Shown: one piece after another, positions 1-6,603 of the stretch
Numbering within the stretch: position 1 is the stretch's first letter
How the letters are laid out: every line of letters starts with the position of its first letter
Source of the DNA: a bacterium
GTDB taxonomy: Bacteria; Zixibacteria; MSB-5A5; GN15; FEB-12
Direction: 5' to 3'
Assembly: GCA_030619425.1 (NCBI GenBank)
Contig: JAUXBJ010000079.1
Location: 1 to 7,160, forward strand
Length of the DNA stretch: 7,160 bases
The notes under the pieces: model-generated
The model's database searches: none
What the model was told of the DNA's origin: nothing
The model's input: only the letters and a program-made list of their open reading frames with translations
Position numbers and translations under genes: made by a program

Positions 1-710
1 CGGCGCAACTCGGCCAGTTGTGGGCCATCGCCGAACAGGATAAAACAAAGTCGACGATCCCGCTCAATACACCCTGCGGCTGCATCGATCAAGAAGCGCT
101 GTCCCTTTTCCAGGCTGAACCGTCCGGCTGCCATGACTACCAGCGCCTCCGGCGGCAGGTCAAACGCTAACTTGAGATCGGCTGGTGCGATCTCATCCAA
201 CTCGTCGATGCTGACTGCGTTGTGCGCAACAGAAACACGCTCATCGGAGAACCTTCTCAGCGCGCGGCGCTGCTGTTCAGAAACAGTCACGATATGATCG
301 GCGAATCCCAGGGTCAATCGATCCAGCCACTGATACAAGCGGACCTTCAGATCATCTTTGGTGGACCCGCGCATAAAACAAACATGCTTCACCTTTGAAA
401 AGGCACAAGCGAGGTGTCCGAGAAGGTGCGAGCGATAGTCGTGGGTGCAAAGCAGGTCGACATTCCCCCCGCGCAACACGCTCCTCATCTTGCCAATGGC
501 CGAGAAGTCATAGGCGCTTTTCACGTCAAGCAACACATTGTCGACATTGCCGACTTCGGCCACATCGAGTAACTCCGGTCGTTTGCCGCTCTCACTGTAG
601 GAACCTATGATGACTCGATAGTCTGTCGGCGCCATCATGCGGGCATGATGATATAGTTGCCGTTCGGGACCGCCGTAGAAATTCGAGGCGCGCAGGTGAA
701 GAATAGTCAT
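1..710 (-). CDS. GT4-family glycosyltransferase, 3' end outside window
   Basis: Reading the minus strand from the ATG at 710-708 gives 236 codons with no stop before the window edge, so the C-terminus is missing. The protein looks like a cytosolic GT-B fold glycosyltransferase of family GT4, which transfers a sugar from a nucleotide-sugar donor. Visible signs are an N-terminal beta strand followed by GGPERQ (residues 13-18), the usual acceptor-side glycine loop; THDYRSHLLG (89-98); HIVTVSEQQRR (139-149); the linker HNAVSID (163-169); AAGRFSLEKGQ (194-204), the start of the donor-binding domain; and FGDGPQLAEL (226-235). The donor-site E-x7-E region should lie beyond the edge. The start is fixed by an ATGA overlap with the stop of the preceding gene (TGA at 709-707), which suggests coupled translation; only a weak G-rich stretch (GGTGGCGGCGAA) precedes it. 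Donor and acceptor cannot be told. The family call is firm, the specificity unknown. Confidence 0.88.
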   Translation of the reverse strand, partial: MTILHLRASNFYGGPERQLYHHARMMAPTDYRVIIGSYSESGKRPELLDVAEVGNVDNVLLDVKSAYDFSAIGKMRSVLRGGNVDLLCTHDYRSHLLGHLACAFSKVKHVCFMRGSTKDDLKVRLYQWLDRLTLGFADHIVTVSEQQRRALRRFSDERVSVAHNAVSIDELDEIAPADLKLAFDLPPEALVVMAAGRFSLEKGQRFLIDAAAGCIERDRRLCFILFGDGPQLAELR

Positions 711-1912
711 TTCGCCGCCACCAACCTGGTCATGAATTGTTCCAGTTTGGCCGCGAGCGCATCCCAGCCGTACCGCTGTTCCACCAACTTGCGTCCGGCC
801 TCGCCCAGCTTCCGAGCCTGACTTCGATCGGATAGAAGCAGATTTATCTGTCTGGCAAATTGCTGCGGCGTGTCGGCCAGGAGCAGTTCCCGACCGTCGG
901 TGATATCCAGGCCCTCAGCGCCGACACCGGTGCTGACCACCGGCTTCTTCATCGCCAGAGCCTCAAGTATTTTCAGTCGTGATCCGCCGCCGATACGAAG
1001 CGGAACGATGTACACCGCTGCCTCTCGGATGTACGGACGGACATCATCGACCGTGCCGGTGATAGTGACACCATCGAGTTTGCCGAGGTCGGCGATCTTG
1101 GGGGGAGGGTTGCGTCCGACAAAAACAGTTTGGACATCAGGCTGTTCGGCCTGCACCAACGGCAGGATATCGTTCACGAAGTACTCCACGCTATCCTGGT
1201 TGGGCCGCCAATCCATGGAGCCGGTAAACACCAAAGTCGGGGCGGCGGTGTCGGCAGGCTCAGAGTCATCGGCGAAGAACTCCAGGTCGACACCGTTGTC
1301 GACAACCTCGACATCGAGATGGGGAGCCATCGATTTGATCGTCGCGGCGTCGGCTGCGGAAACAGCGGTGGCTCCCTCAACCGAAGAGAACACGTTTTCT
1401 TCAAAAGCGCGCATTCTTCTCGCCTGTAAGCCCAGATACCAACGCACCAGCAGTTGTGTTTCATTCTCGACGTACCGTTGCCATATCTGATGTTCGACGT
1501 TGTGCGCAACGACTACCCTGGGGACATCAGAGAGTTCTCTGACAAACCGCGCATACGGCGTCCATTCGCACAGCACCAGATCGTACGACGATGTCGCCAG
1601 TTTGCCCTGCACGGCTCGCTGAAAAGCCGATGTAAAATGACTGGCGACTGAGTATGGTTGAGAGGAGAGCAGATTGCCAAGTAACTTGAAATACAGCTTG
1701 GGACCTGTTTTTGGCAAGGGAGTCCGTTTGACGGCAAGCGGGTGCAGCCCGAGATCATTCAACGCCTGGTATCCATCGGAATCACGAGTGCCGTAAGCCA
1801 GATAGGTCAGGTGATGCTCGGAGGCTAGCCGCTTCAACAGATTAAGCGAGCGAATCCTCTTGCCGGTGTTGAGGGGCCAGGGGAACTCTTCGTCAAGAAT
1901 CAGGATTTTCAT
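707..1912 (-). CDS. GT4-family glycosyltransferase, Stp1-like
   Basis: A complete 401-residue soluble GT-B glycosyltransferase. The N-terminus (MKILILDEEFPWPLNTGKRI, then RSLNLLKRLA) has the P-x-N-x-G-x-R-I-R-S pattern I associate with the exosortase-linked sugar transferases of the Stp1 type (TIGR03087). Further motifs are VVVAHNVEHQIWQRY (133-147), VDNGVD (204-209) between the two domains, LVFTGSMDWRPNQDSVEYF (227-245) and LRIGGGSRLKILEALAMKKP (305-324). In the last, E317 matches the second Glu of the GT4 E-x7-E motif, while the first Glu is replaced by Gly309; this is common in the Stp1-like subgroup. The length is normal for GT4. The ATG at 1912 lies three bases after the stop of the adenylate-forming gene, and its stop overlaps the ATG of the next glycosyltransferase by four bases, so it is an internal operon gene. 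No good Shine-Dalgarno sequence precedes it, which fits coupling. It probably adds one sugar to a lipid-linked glycan on the cytoplasmic side; the sugar is unknown. Confidence 0.92.
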   Translation of the reverse strand: MKILILDEEFPWPLNTGKRIRSLNLLKRLASEHHLTYLAYGTRDSDGYQALNDLGLHPLAVKRTPLPKTGPKLYFKLLGNLLSSQPYSVASHFTSAFQRAVQGKLATSSYDLVLCEWTPYARFVRELSDVPRVVVAHNVEHQIWQRYVENETQLLVRWYLGLQARRMRAFEENVFSSVEGATAVSAADAATIKSMAPHLDVEVVDNGVDLEFFADDSEPADTAAPTLVFTGSMDWRPNQDSVEYFVNDILPLVQAEQPDVQTVFVGRNPPPKIADLGKLDGVTITGTVDDVRPYIREAAVYIVPLRIGGGSRLKILEALAMKKPVVSTGVGAEGLDITDGRELLLADTPQQFARQINLLLSDRSQARKLGEAGRKLVEQRYGWDALAAKLEQFMTRLVAAK

Positions 1913-1915
1913 CGG

Positions 1916-3262
1916 TCATCTATTCGGTTTGTCGATTTTCGAAATGGCAAACTGGTACTTCCCGCGCGCCGTCATCGGCAACGACTCAACATACTCGACG
2001 TCATAATGCATTACACTGCCGAAAAACCTCGGTACTGTCTCGGCCAACTTCTCAAGACTCGACTCTCCGAACTCTTCCGTCCGGACGATCTTGAAATGCA
2101 GATGATCCAGCGCGTCCTGAATAACCTGCACCTGCCAGACGCCGGGGATGTCGATAGCGAAATGATCCATGATCGAAATCCCGGACAGCATCCGTCCCTC
2201 CGGAGTATAGAGAAAATCGGAGGAGCGACCGAACAGTTTCTTCAGTCGCGGCAGACCGCGTCCGCAGGCGCAGGGGGTTGTGTAGATAGTCGCAGTGTCC
2301 TCGATCTTGTAACGTATAAACGGCATGGCGTCATTGACCAGGTCGGTGATAACCAACTCGCCCGGCATGTCTTCGTCACCATCAATTACTTCTACATACA
2401 CTCCCTCAGCGCATACGTGGAGACCTTCGTGCTGCTCGCATTCGGAGGCCACCATGCTGAGTTCCTCGCAGCCGTATCGATTGAATATCTCGGCGTGGAA
2501 GATATCTTCGATCTTCCGGCGTTCGCCATCGGTGAGAACCTCGGCCGTGCTGATGATGCTGCGGATGCCCAGATCACCAATGTCGTGACTTTCCAGGAAT
2601 AGAGCCAGCACATATAGCGAATGGGCATGTCCCAGCAGGTAGCGCGGGCGGTAGCGCTTGATCTTGTCGACGAAGGCCAGACTGTTCTCCTCGTCCATCT
2701 CCAACGTGTCCAGGAGCAGTCTTCGCGTGACTAAGAAATTATACAGTCGGGCGCGCAACGTGTCGTGACCGGCATCGGCGCCCCAAAGTTGGGCCAGCTT
2801 TTCACCAGGAGCGTAACCGGACCAGGCGTCGTGACGCTGGGTAGCAGCCTGTTTGAAGGCGGTAGCTTCTCGACTCCAATAGAGGTGCAGCGGCACACCG
2901 GTCGAGCCGCCGGTCTTCTTGGGGATCAACTCCCCGACGTTATACTTGTCCGATAACAACTCCTGCTGATGATCTCGGACATCGGACTTGGTCAACAGGG
3001 GTAGCTTTTCAAACTCTTGAAGCGATGAGATGTCCCCCGGTACAATCCCATGCTCGTCAAACAGTCGTCGGTAGTAAGGGACATGTTCGTAAGAGTCCTT
3101 CAATAGTTTCCTTATCTGTTCAAACTGCAGTTCACGGATTCTATCCAGCGACAGATACTGCGAAGCCTCCAACTGACGAACGATAGGTGAGCAGTCGAAC
3201 CCTTCGCGTCGTCGCGAAAGTGGCAGAAATACTCGTTGGGCCAGAAACCTGATCAGGTCCAT
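1916..3262 (-). CDS. PaaK/CapK-like adenylate-forming enzyme
   Basis: A 448-residue member of the ANL superfamily, of the phenylacetate-CoA ligase (PaaK, COG1541) type often found in capsule and O-antigen loci. Such enzymes activate a carboxylate with ATP to an acyl-adenylate and usually pass it to CoA. Motifs in order: phosphate-binding KKTGGSTGVPL (115-125); STAEVLT (238-244); NRYGCEEL (261-268), the YGxxE adenine/Mg site; GELVITDLVNDAMPFIRYKIED (301-322); CACGRGLPRLKKLFGRSSD (331-349), with the family's CxCGR element; and ARGKYQF (432-438), where K435 fits the A10 catalytic lysine. All core residues are present, so it should be active. The frame stays open up to an ATG at 3343, but that start would overlap the upstream gene by 74 bases with an unlikely basic, Ser-rich leader. 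The ATG at 3262, seven bases after the upstream stop, gives the usual N-terminus (MDLIRFLAQR) and is preferred. The substrate is unknown, and no acyltransferase is seen in the window. Confidence 0.9.
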   Translation of the reverse strand: MDLIRFLAQRVFLPLSRRREGFDCSPIVRQLEASQYLSLDRIRELQFEQIRKLLKDSYEHVPYYRRLFDEHGIVPGDISSLQEFEKLPLLTKSDVRDHQQELLSDKYNVGELIPKKTGGSTGVPLHLYWSREATAFKQAATQRHDAWSGYAPGEKLAQLWGADAGHDTLRARLYNFLVTRRLLLDTLEMDEENSLAFVDKIKRYRPRYLLGHAHSLYVLALFLESHDIGDLGIRSIISTAEVLTDGERRKIEDIFHAEIFNRYGCEELSMVASECEQHEGLHVCAEGVYVEVIDGDEDMPGELVITDLVNDAMPFIRYKIEDTATIYTTPCACGRGLPRLKKLFGRSSDFLYTPEGRMLSGISIMDHFAIDIPGVWQVQVIQDALDHLHFKIVRTEEFGESSLEKLAETVPRFFGSVMHYDVEYVESLPMTARGKYQFAISKIDKPNR

Positions 3263-3269
3263 AGCGTAA

Positions 3270-4868
3270 CTATTGCTCCGCCGGCAAGGTGGTATCAGCG
3301 ACGACCGTCGGAAGGAGTACATCTTTTCTGACAAAGAAAGCATCCAACACCGGTTCTTCGCACATCTGGTAGTCGGCGGTGAAGCCGGAATCGAGGAACA
3401 AGTACATGTCCCCGGGCCAGTCGAAGTCGTCGAGATGCACAGTCGTACGCTGCTTCAGTCTCTTATAACCGCTCCGATACATTTTGGTCTGAATGAATTC
3501 CGGTCTCTTGGACAGCACGTAGGGGGCGTCGAATTTCTCACCCACTTTTCCGCCCCCTTGGCGGCGAGCAATGTGCGGATCGATAAGTCCCCAGCGATCT
3601 ATCGTATACAATCCCGAGTAGTAGGGGATAGCACCCGCGTCGATCACCGCTATCCGGGACTCCGGCGGGGCGATCTTCTTGAGAGCACGACCCATCGGAA
3701 TGAACTCGTGCCTGGCATCCATGCCCATGATCTGAATCTGATACTCTCGCATTTGCGGTTTGCTAGCAGTTGACAGATAGGTTACGACCAGGTTCTGAAA
3801 CATCAGCAAGCCTACTATCAACGCCGTCATCACCGGGGCTGCCCAGGTACTCCAACCGTTACCTTTGTTCAGCTTGCCTAAGGCCTCGTGCAGAATCGCC
3901 AGACCGTGGGTCATCAGTAGCAACGTCACCGGCAACACTAACACAAAAAAGCGAAATGACGGAAGGGGGTCGTGTCCCTTATAGACGCTGTAGGCAACCC
4001 AGGTTGCAAACGAAACCAACAAGAGTCCCACTGCTTTCTTTCGCGTCGATGAATGATGGGGCCACGCGGCCAGGGGAAGCAGAACCAGAATGAGCGTGAT
4101 GATTCCCCCGTAACTCTTGAAGTAAGAGTACGTATAGAAAAGTCCTCCCATGAACTGGTAGAGTCCGCGTCCGGTTTTGGCATAGAACGTATTGGGTAGT
4201 AGATTGCCGAAGTAGACGTATTTCCACGCCAGATAAGCTACCAGCAGAACCAGATACGGCAGCGCCCATACCGCCAACCGTCGCAGGTTGCGCTCCGGGA
4301 GGAACTTGGCGGCTGCAAAAAGTCCAAAGAACAACAACCCCTCGGGCCGTGTTAGTGTCAACAGAAAGAGCACCAACCATGACCACTGAAAACATTTCGG
4401 TGATGACTCTTCGCGAAGGAAAAGTCGGATGGCCAAGACCAGCAGGCAGGCGAACATCGCGGTCTCAAGGCCGGACACGGCATAGATGGCGAAAGAGGGG
4501 CTGGTCACCAACAGCAGCGCCGCAATCGAACTGAACCAGGGTCGGTCGGGCAGAAGCTTGCGCGAGGTGTCCAATACCAGCAGCAAGGTGGCAAAGGCGA
4601 AGAGTATACCGAGGACTTTAGAAGCCACCTCAGGATCACTACCGAAACGAATCAGGAGTCCCAGAAGCAGAGTCCACAGGAAATTGGTGTATCCTTCGAC
4701 TCTCTCACCGACATTAAAAACCAGACCGTCACCGGCGGCCAGGTTCGAGGCGTAGCGAAAACTGATATAAGCGTCATCCACCGTGAAGCTGTAGAAATGG
4801 TGGACGAAAATCCCCAGCACCAGCATAGCTGCAACAAAACTGAGGATAAAGATCGTGCGACTAGACAT
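3270..4868 (-). CDS. GT-C type integral membrane glycosyltransferase
   Basis: A 532-residue polytopic membrane protein. A first membrane helix (about 5-26) is followed by VDDAYISFRYASNL (30-43), whose Asp-Asp pair on the first outer loop is typical of the catalytic base of GT-C enzymes that use polyprenyl-phosphate sugars, then GLVFNVGERVEGYTNFLWT (48-66), SGLETAMFA (132-140), TRPEGLLFF (173-181), LLPNTFYAKTG (223-233) and GHDPLPSFRFFVLVLP (298-313). About ten hydrophobic helices end near residue 363. The soluble tail (about 370-532) contains VIDAGAIPYYSGLYTIDRWG (408-427) and should be periplasmic. The pattern recalls the AftB/GT89-like and other uncharacterised GT-C proteins; the donor is unknown. 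The ATG at 4868 is chosen because an in-frame TAA lies two codons upstream of it; an AAGG about 13 bases upstream is a poor ribosome site. It follows a 242-base gap and leads the tightly packed downstream genes. It may add a residue to the glycan outside the cytoplasm. Confidence 0.8.
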   Translation of the reverse strand: MSSRTIFILSFVAAMLVLGIFVHHFYSFTVDDAYISFRYASNLAAGDGLVFNVGERVEGYTNFLWTLLLGLLIRFGSDPEVASKVLGILFAFATLLLVLDTSRKLLPDRPWFSSIAALLLVTSPSFAIYAVSGLETAMFACLLVLAIRLFLREESSPKCFQWSWLVLFLLTLTRPEGLLFFGLFAAAKFLPERNLRRLAVWALPYLVLLVAYLAWKYVYFGNLLPNTFYAKTGRGLYQFMGGLFYTYSYFKSYGGIITLILVLLPLAAWPHHSSTRKKAVGLLLVSFATWVAYSVYKGHDPLPSFRFFVLVLPVTLLLMTHGLAILHEALGKLNKGNGWSTWAAPVMTALIVGLLMFQNLVVTYLSTASKPQMREYQIQIMGMDARHEFIPMGRALKKIAPPESRIAVIDAGAIPYYSGLYTIDRWGLIDPHIARRQGGGKVGEKFDAPYVLSKRPEFIQTKMYRSGYKRLKQRTTVHLDDFDWPGDMYLFLDSGFTADYQMCEEPVLDAFFVRKDVLLPTVVADTTLPAEQ

Positions 4869-4900
4869 AACCCATTACCAACCTTCCCGCCGTCGTCAGT

Positions 4901-4913
4901 CGAGCACGGCTCG
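4901..4913 (-). other. Short hairpin in leader of GT-C gene
   Basis: CGAGC, a three-base loop, GCTCG: a five-pair GC-rich stem that would form in the leader RNA about 33-45 bases upstream of the GT-C start codon. It ends too far upstream to cover the ribosome site directly. It also falls inside an 11-codon open frame (4896-4928). It could act in leader control or be incidental. Confidence 0.25.
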
Positions 4914-4969
4914 GTTGCAAGACGACATCGGACCTGCAACTCCGGCACTCACCGTACCACCGACGAATG

Positions 4970-4985
4970 TGTCAGGACCCTGACA
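4970..4985. promoter_or_regulatory. 7+2+7 inverted repeat with overlapping direct repeat
   Basis: TGTCAGG, two bases, CCTGACA: seven perfect pairs with a two-base centre, about 100 bases upstream of the GT-C gene. A direct repeat of CAGGACC (4973-4979 and 4984-4990) overlaps it. The two-base centre is too small for a stable loop unless the inner pairs open, so a protein-binding site is as likely as an RNA hairpin. No T tract follows on either strand, which argues against an intrinsic terminator. Confidence 0.4.
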
Positions 4986-5027
4986 GGACCACCGACCGCC
5001 ACAAGGAGACAGAAGCTTCCTATGGAC

Positions 5028-5037
5028 CAGGATCCTG
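5028..5037. repeat. 10-base perfect palindrome
   Basis: CAGGATCCTG reads the same on both strands. It sits between the stronger dyads at 5070-5084 and 4970-4985 and shares the CAGGA half-site with the latter. Ten bases alone is weak evidence; it is listed because of its neighbours. Confidence 0.3.
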
Positions 5038-5069
5038 CTCAATCTGCTGTCAAGGTCTTGTAGTGTGAT

Positions 5070-5084
5070 AAACTTGTCAAGTTT
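5070..5084. promoter_or_regulatory. Perfect 7+1+7 palindrome, operator-like
   Basis: AAACTTG, one central base, CAAGTTT. Seven perfectly matched pairs around one base cannot form a good RNA hairpin but suit a dimeric DNA-binding protein. The palindrome contains a TTGACA hexamer on the minus strand, so a bound protein would cover any -35 box there. It lies about 200 bases upstream of the GT-C gene start. Function is inferred only; the site could be chance. Confidence 0.4.
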
Positions 5085-5110
5085 GTATCTGTGAGCGCAG
5101 GGCGCCGGTG

Positions 5111-6559
5111 CTACGATCCGGATGACTCGGGGGCGGTTAGTGCGGGTGGCGATGGGTCAGCTTCGTCTGTCTCTTCAGCCTCTTCTGCCGCCCGAGCGAT
5201 CACCGTCAGACGATGGGCTACTGCCACCAGGGCGGCGAAGAAGTACCAGTTGAAACGATACAGGTTGTGGGTACCCAAACCTTGCAGGAACAAAACCCAC
5301 AGCGAGACCATGACACCCTCCACCAGGCCAAGCAGAAAGCGGTTGTCACGGTTCTTTCTGCGGTTTCTGAGGTAACGCCGGGATTCTCGAATAGACCAGA
5401 AGAGCGCATAGATGAAGAACACAAAAGTGCCGGTTCCGATGATGCCGCCGTCGGCAATCAGTTCACCGAGCATGAAGTGCGAGGAAACGTATTCACCGAA
5501 CTCCATCCCTCGCGCCACTTGATAACATCCGGCGCCGACCCCCGTGATGGGGTGCTTCAGAAATAGCAGAAAGCCGTCGCGCAACCCTTCGATGCGACCC
5601 TTGGCGGATTGGTCCGGACCCTCATGGGTAACGACTTCGGTGGCCGTCATAAAGCGATCTTTGTACTGCTCCGGCATTACCATTATCAGGGCCACTAACA
5701 TTATAAGGGCCAGAAAACCGTACGCCAGTCGTTGCTTTGAACGCACCACGACCACGCCGGCCAGGAACAGGGTGCCGATCATGCTGGTTCGGGAGCCGGT
5801 GAGGACGATATTCCACACGCATATCAGGCCGATGAGAAGAATCATGATTCGGTCCCATTTGCCCCTGGTCTCTTTCAGGTAGTACAACATGACCGGAAGG
5901 CAGTAGGCCAGGTTGGCGGCGTGCGAGTTAGGGTCGGCGTAACTGAGTCCGTGCCCCAGGGCGCGCTGGATACCCATAGTGTACTGAAAGATCCCGTTGT
6001 AGTAGTTGACTACCGACAAAGTGGCCATGATGCCGGTCAGGATGAAGTACAAGAGCACCACGGTTTTCAGTTTTTTCGGTGTGTCACAAATCTGGACAAT
6101 CAGCACGAAGACTGTCAGGAAGCGCAACATGTCCACCATAGTATTCTTGAACTCAGTGAGCCAGTAGGCGGTGAAGACGGTCAATGCCAAAGCCACGATA
6201 AAAGCCACTAAGCCGTATCCGGCGCGGCCGAGATAAAAACTAGAACGCTGTTTGATGATCCACGAAACCGCCAAACTACCCATGACCATAAAACCGATGA
6301 TGCGTTCGGTGAAGGGTGGCAGGTAGTTGAAATAGGGCGCCCATTCCTGAGGCCAGGCGAGGAAAAACACGAGGTACAGAATCAGCGCCGCGATGGGGCT
6401 GTAGACCATCAGGCCGACAGCGATCAAGCCGAGCACGATGGCGATGGGGTAAATGTGGGGAGGGAAAATCACACCCACGCCACCGGCAATCGATAAGAAT
6501 ACCAGGGCTGTCAAGAACAGGGACCTGGCGGAGACGTACTGTCTTCCCGGCGCACTCAC
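5111..6559 (-). CDS. O-antigen ligase/polymerase-like membrane protein
   Basis: A 482-residue polytopic inner-membrane protein of the O-antigen ligase superfamily (Wzy_C/WaaL type), which moves an undecaprenyl-linked glycan to an acceptor or to another repeat unit on the periplasmic face. About a dozen hydrophobic helices are visible. Family signs are SYADPNSHAANLAYCLP (206-222), VLTGSRTSMIG (252-262), a large outer loop (about 296-362) with GRIEGLRDGFLLFLKHPITG (321-340) followed by VGAG, and SSHFMLGELIADGGIIG (359-375), where H361 matches the conserved His; R322 and R256 are conserved-type arginines. HNLYRFNWYFF (431-441) begins the last helix. The tail is cytoplasmic, acidic and then Pro/Ser-rich (458-482). 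Ligase and polymerase cannot be told apart from sequence alone. The start is a GTG at 6559 with no visible Shine-Dalgarno; it overlaps the stop of a 15-codon frame, so coupling, or a frameshifted longer N-terminus, is possible. Confidence 0.88.
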   Translation of the reverse strand: MSAPGRQYVSARSLFLTALVFLSIAGGVGVIFPPHIYPIAIVLGLIAVGLMVYSPIAALILYLVFFLAWPQEWAPYFNYLPPFTERIIGFMVMGSLAVSWIIKQRSSFYLGRAGYGLVAFIVALALTVFTAYWLTEFKNTMVDMLRFLTVFVLIVQICDTPKKLKTVVLLYFILTGIMATLSVVNYYNGIFQYTMGIQRALGHGLSYADPNSHAANLAYCLPVMLYYLKETRGKWDRIMILLIGLICVWNIVLTGSRTSMIGTLFLAGVVVVRSKQRLAYGFLALIMLVALIMVMPEQYKDRFMTATEVVTHEGPDQSAKGRIEGLRDGFLLFLKHPITGVGAGCYQVARGMEFGEYVSSHFMLGELIADGGIIGTGTFVFFIYALFWSIRESRRYLRNRRKNRDNRFLLGLVEGVMVSLWVLFLQGLGTHNLYRFNWYFFAALVAVAHRLTVIARAAEEAEETDEADPSPPALTAPESSGS

Positions 6560-6603
6560 AACCGTTGAGCCCGATTCAGGGTTAGGTTTGTTTTGTCGTC
6601 CAT
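6556..6603 (-). CDS. Possible 15-residue linker ORF or frameshifted N-terminus
   Basis: The frame begins with an ATG at 6603-6601 that overlaps the flippase stop codon by one base (TAATG), encodes MDDKTNLTLNRAQRL, and ends at TGA 6558-6556. That stop overlaps the GTG start of the ligase/polymerase gene as GTGA. Both junctions are of the kind used in coupled translation. It may be a real tiny coupler, or the true first codons of the ligase/polymerase gene with one base missing from the sequence: one extra base would put the ATG in frame with the GTG. No known peptide family is recognised. It could also be chance in a 43-base gap. Confidence 0.3.
   Translation of the reverse strand: MDDKTNLTLNRAQRL

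Larger units (their letters stand above)
4869..5110. other. Dyad-rich intergenic region
   Basis: The only non-coding gap of note in the window, between the stop of the ligase/polymerase gene and the ATG of the GT-C gene. I found no convincing coding frame. It contains four short dyads (5070-5084, 5028-5037, 4970-4985, 4901-4913) and two minus-strand TTGACA boxes (5080-5075 and 5053-5048, 27 bases apart). Neither box has a good -10 hexamer at 16-18 bases, so I do not call a promoter. No GC-rich stem followed by a T run is visible, so there is no clear intrinsic terminator for the upstream gene. The gap is long compared with the 3-7 base junctions downstream, which suggests a regulatory role or an insertion point in the cluster. 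Confidence 0.7.

Noticed and set aside
870..1490. Plus-strand open frame of 206 codons
   Set aside because: Antisense to the GT4 gene at 707-1912, which has clear family motifs. The plus-strand product is Ser/Thr/Arg-rich with no recognisable motif, typical of a shadow frame.
2006..2602. Plus-strand open frame of 198 codons
   Set aside because: Antisense to the core motifs of the adenylate-forming enzyme; no domain, no ribosome site and no neighbour on that strand.
3263..3343. Longer start (ATG at 3343) for the adenylate-forming enzyme
   Set aside because: It would overlap the GT-C gene by 74 bases and add 27 residues unlike the family N-terminus; the ATG at 3262 sits seven bases after the upstream stop.
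3273..3773. Plus-strand open frame of 166 codons
   Set aside because: Antisense to the soluble tail of the GT-C enzyme, where conserved motifs are read on the minus strand.
4970..4985. Inverted repeat as an intrinsic terminator of the ligase/polymerase gene
   Set aside because: The loop would be two bases and no T run follows on the minus strand; it also lies more than 120 bases past the stop codon.
4797..5063. Plus-strand open frame of 88 codons across the intergenic gap
   Set aside because: It starts inside the GT-C gene on the opposite strand, and the product is polar with scattered His/Thr/Arg and no motif. Kept only as non-coding gap.
5048..5080. Two minus-strand TTGACA boxes as sigma-70 promoters
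   Set aside because: Neither has a recognisable -10 hexamer 16-18 bases downstream (GACCTT at 17 for the first, CTGGTC at 17 for the second).
6570..6600. Programmed -1 frameshift joining the 15-codon frame to the ligase/polymerase gene
   Set aside because: The A-rich stretch near the start of the frame does not make an X-XXY-YYZ slippery heptamer in the right frame; coupling or a missing base explains the layout more simply.
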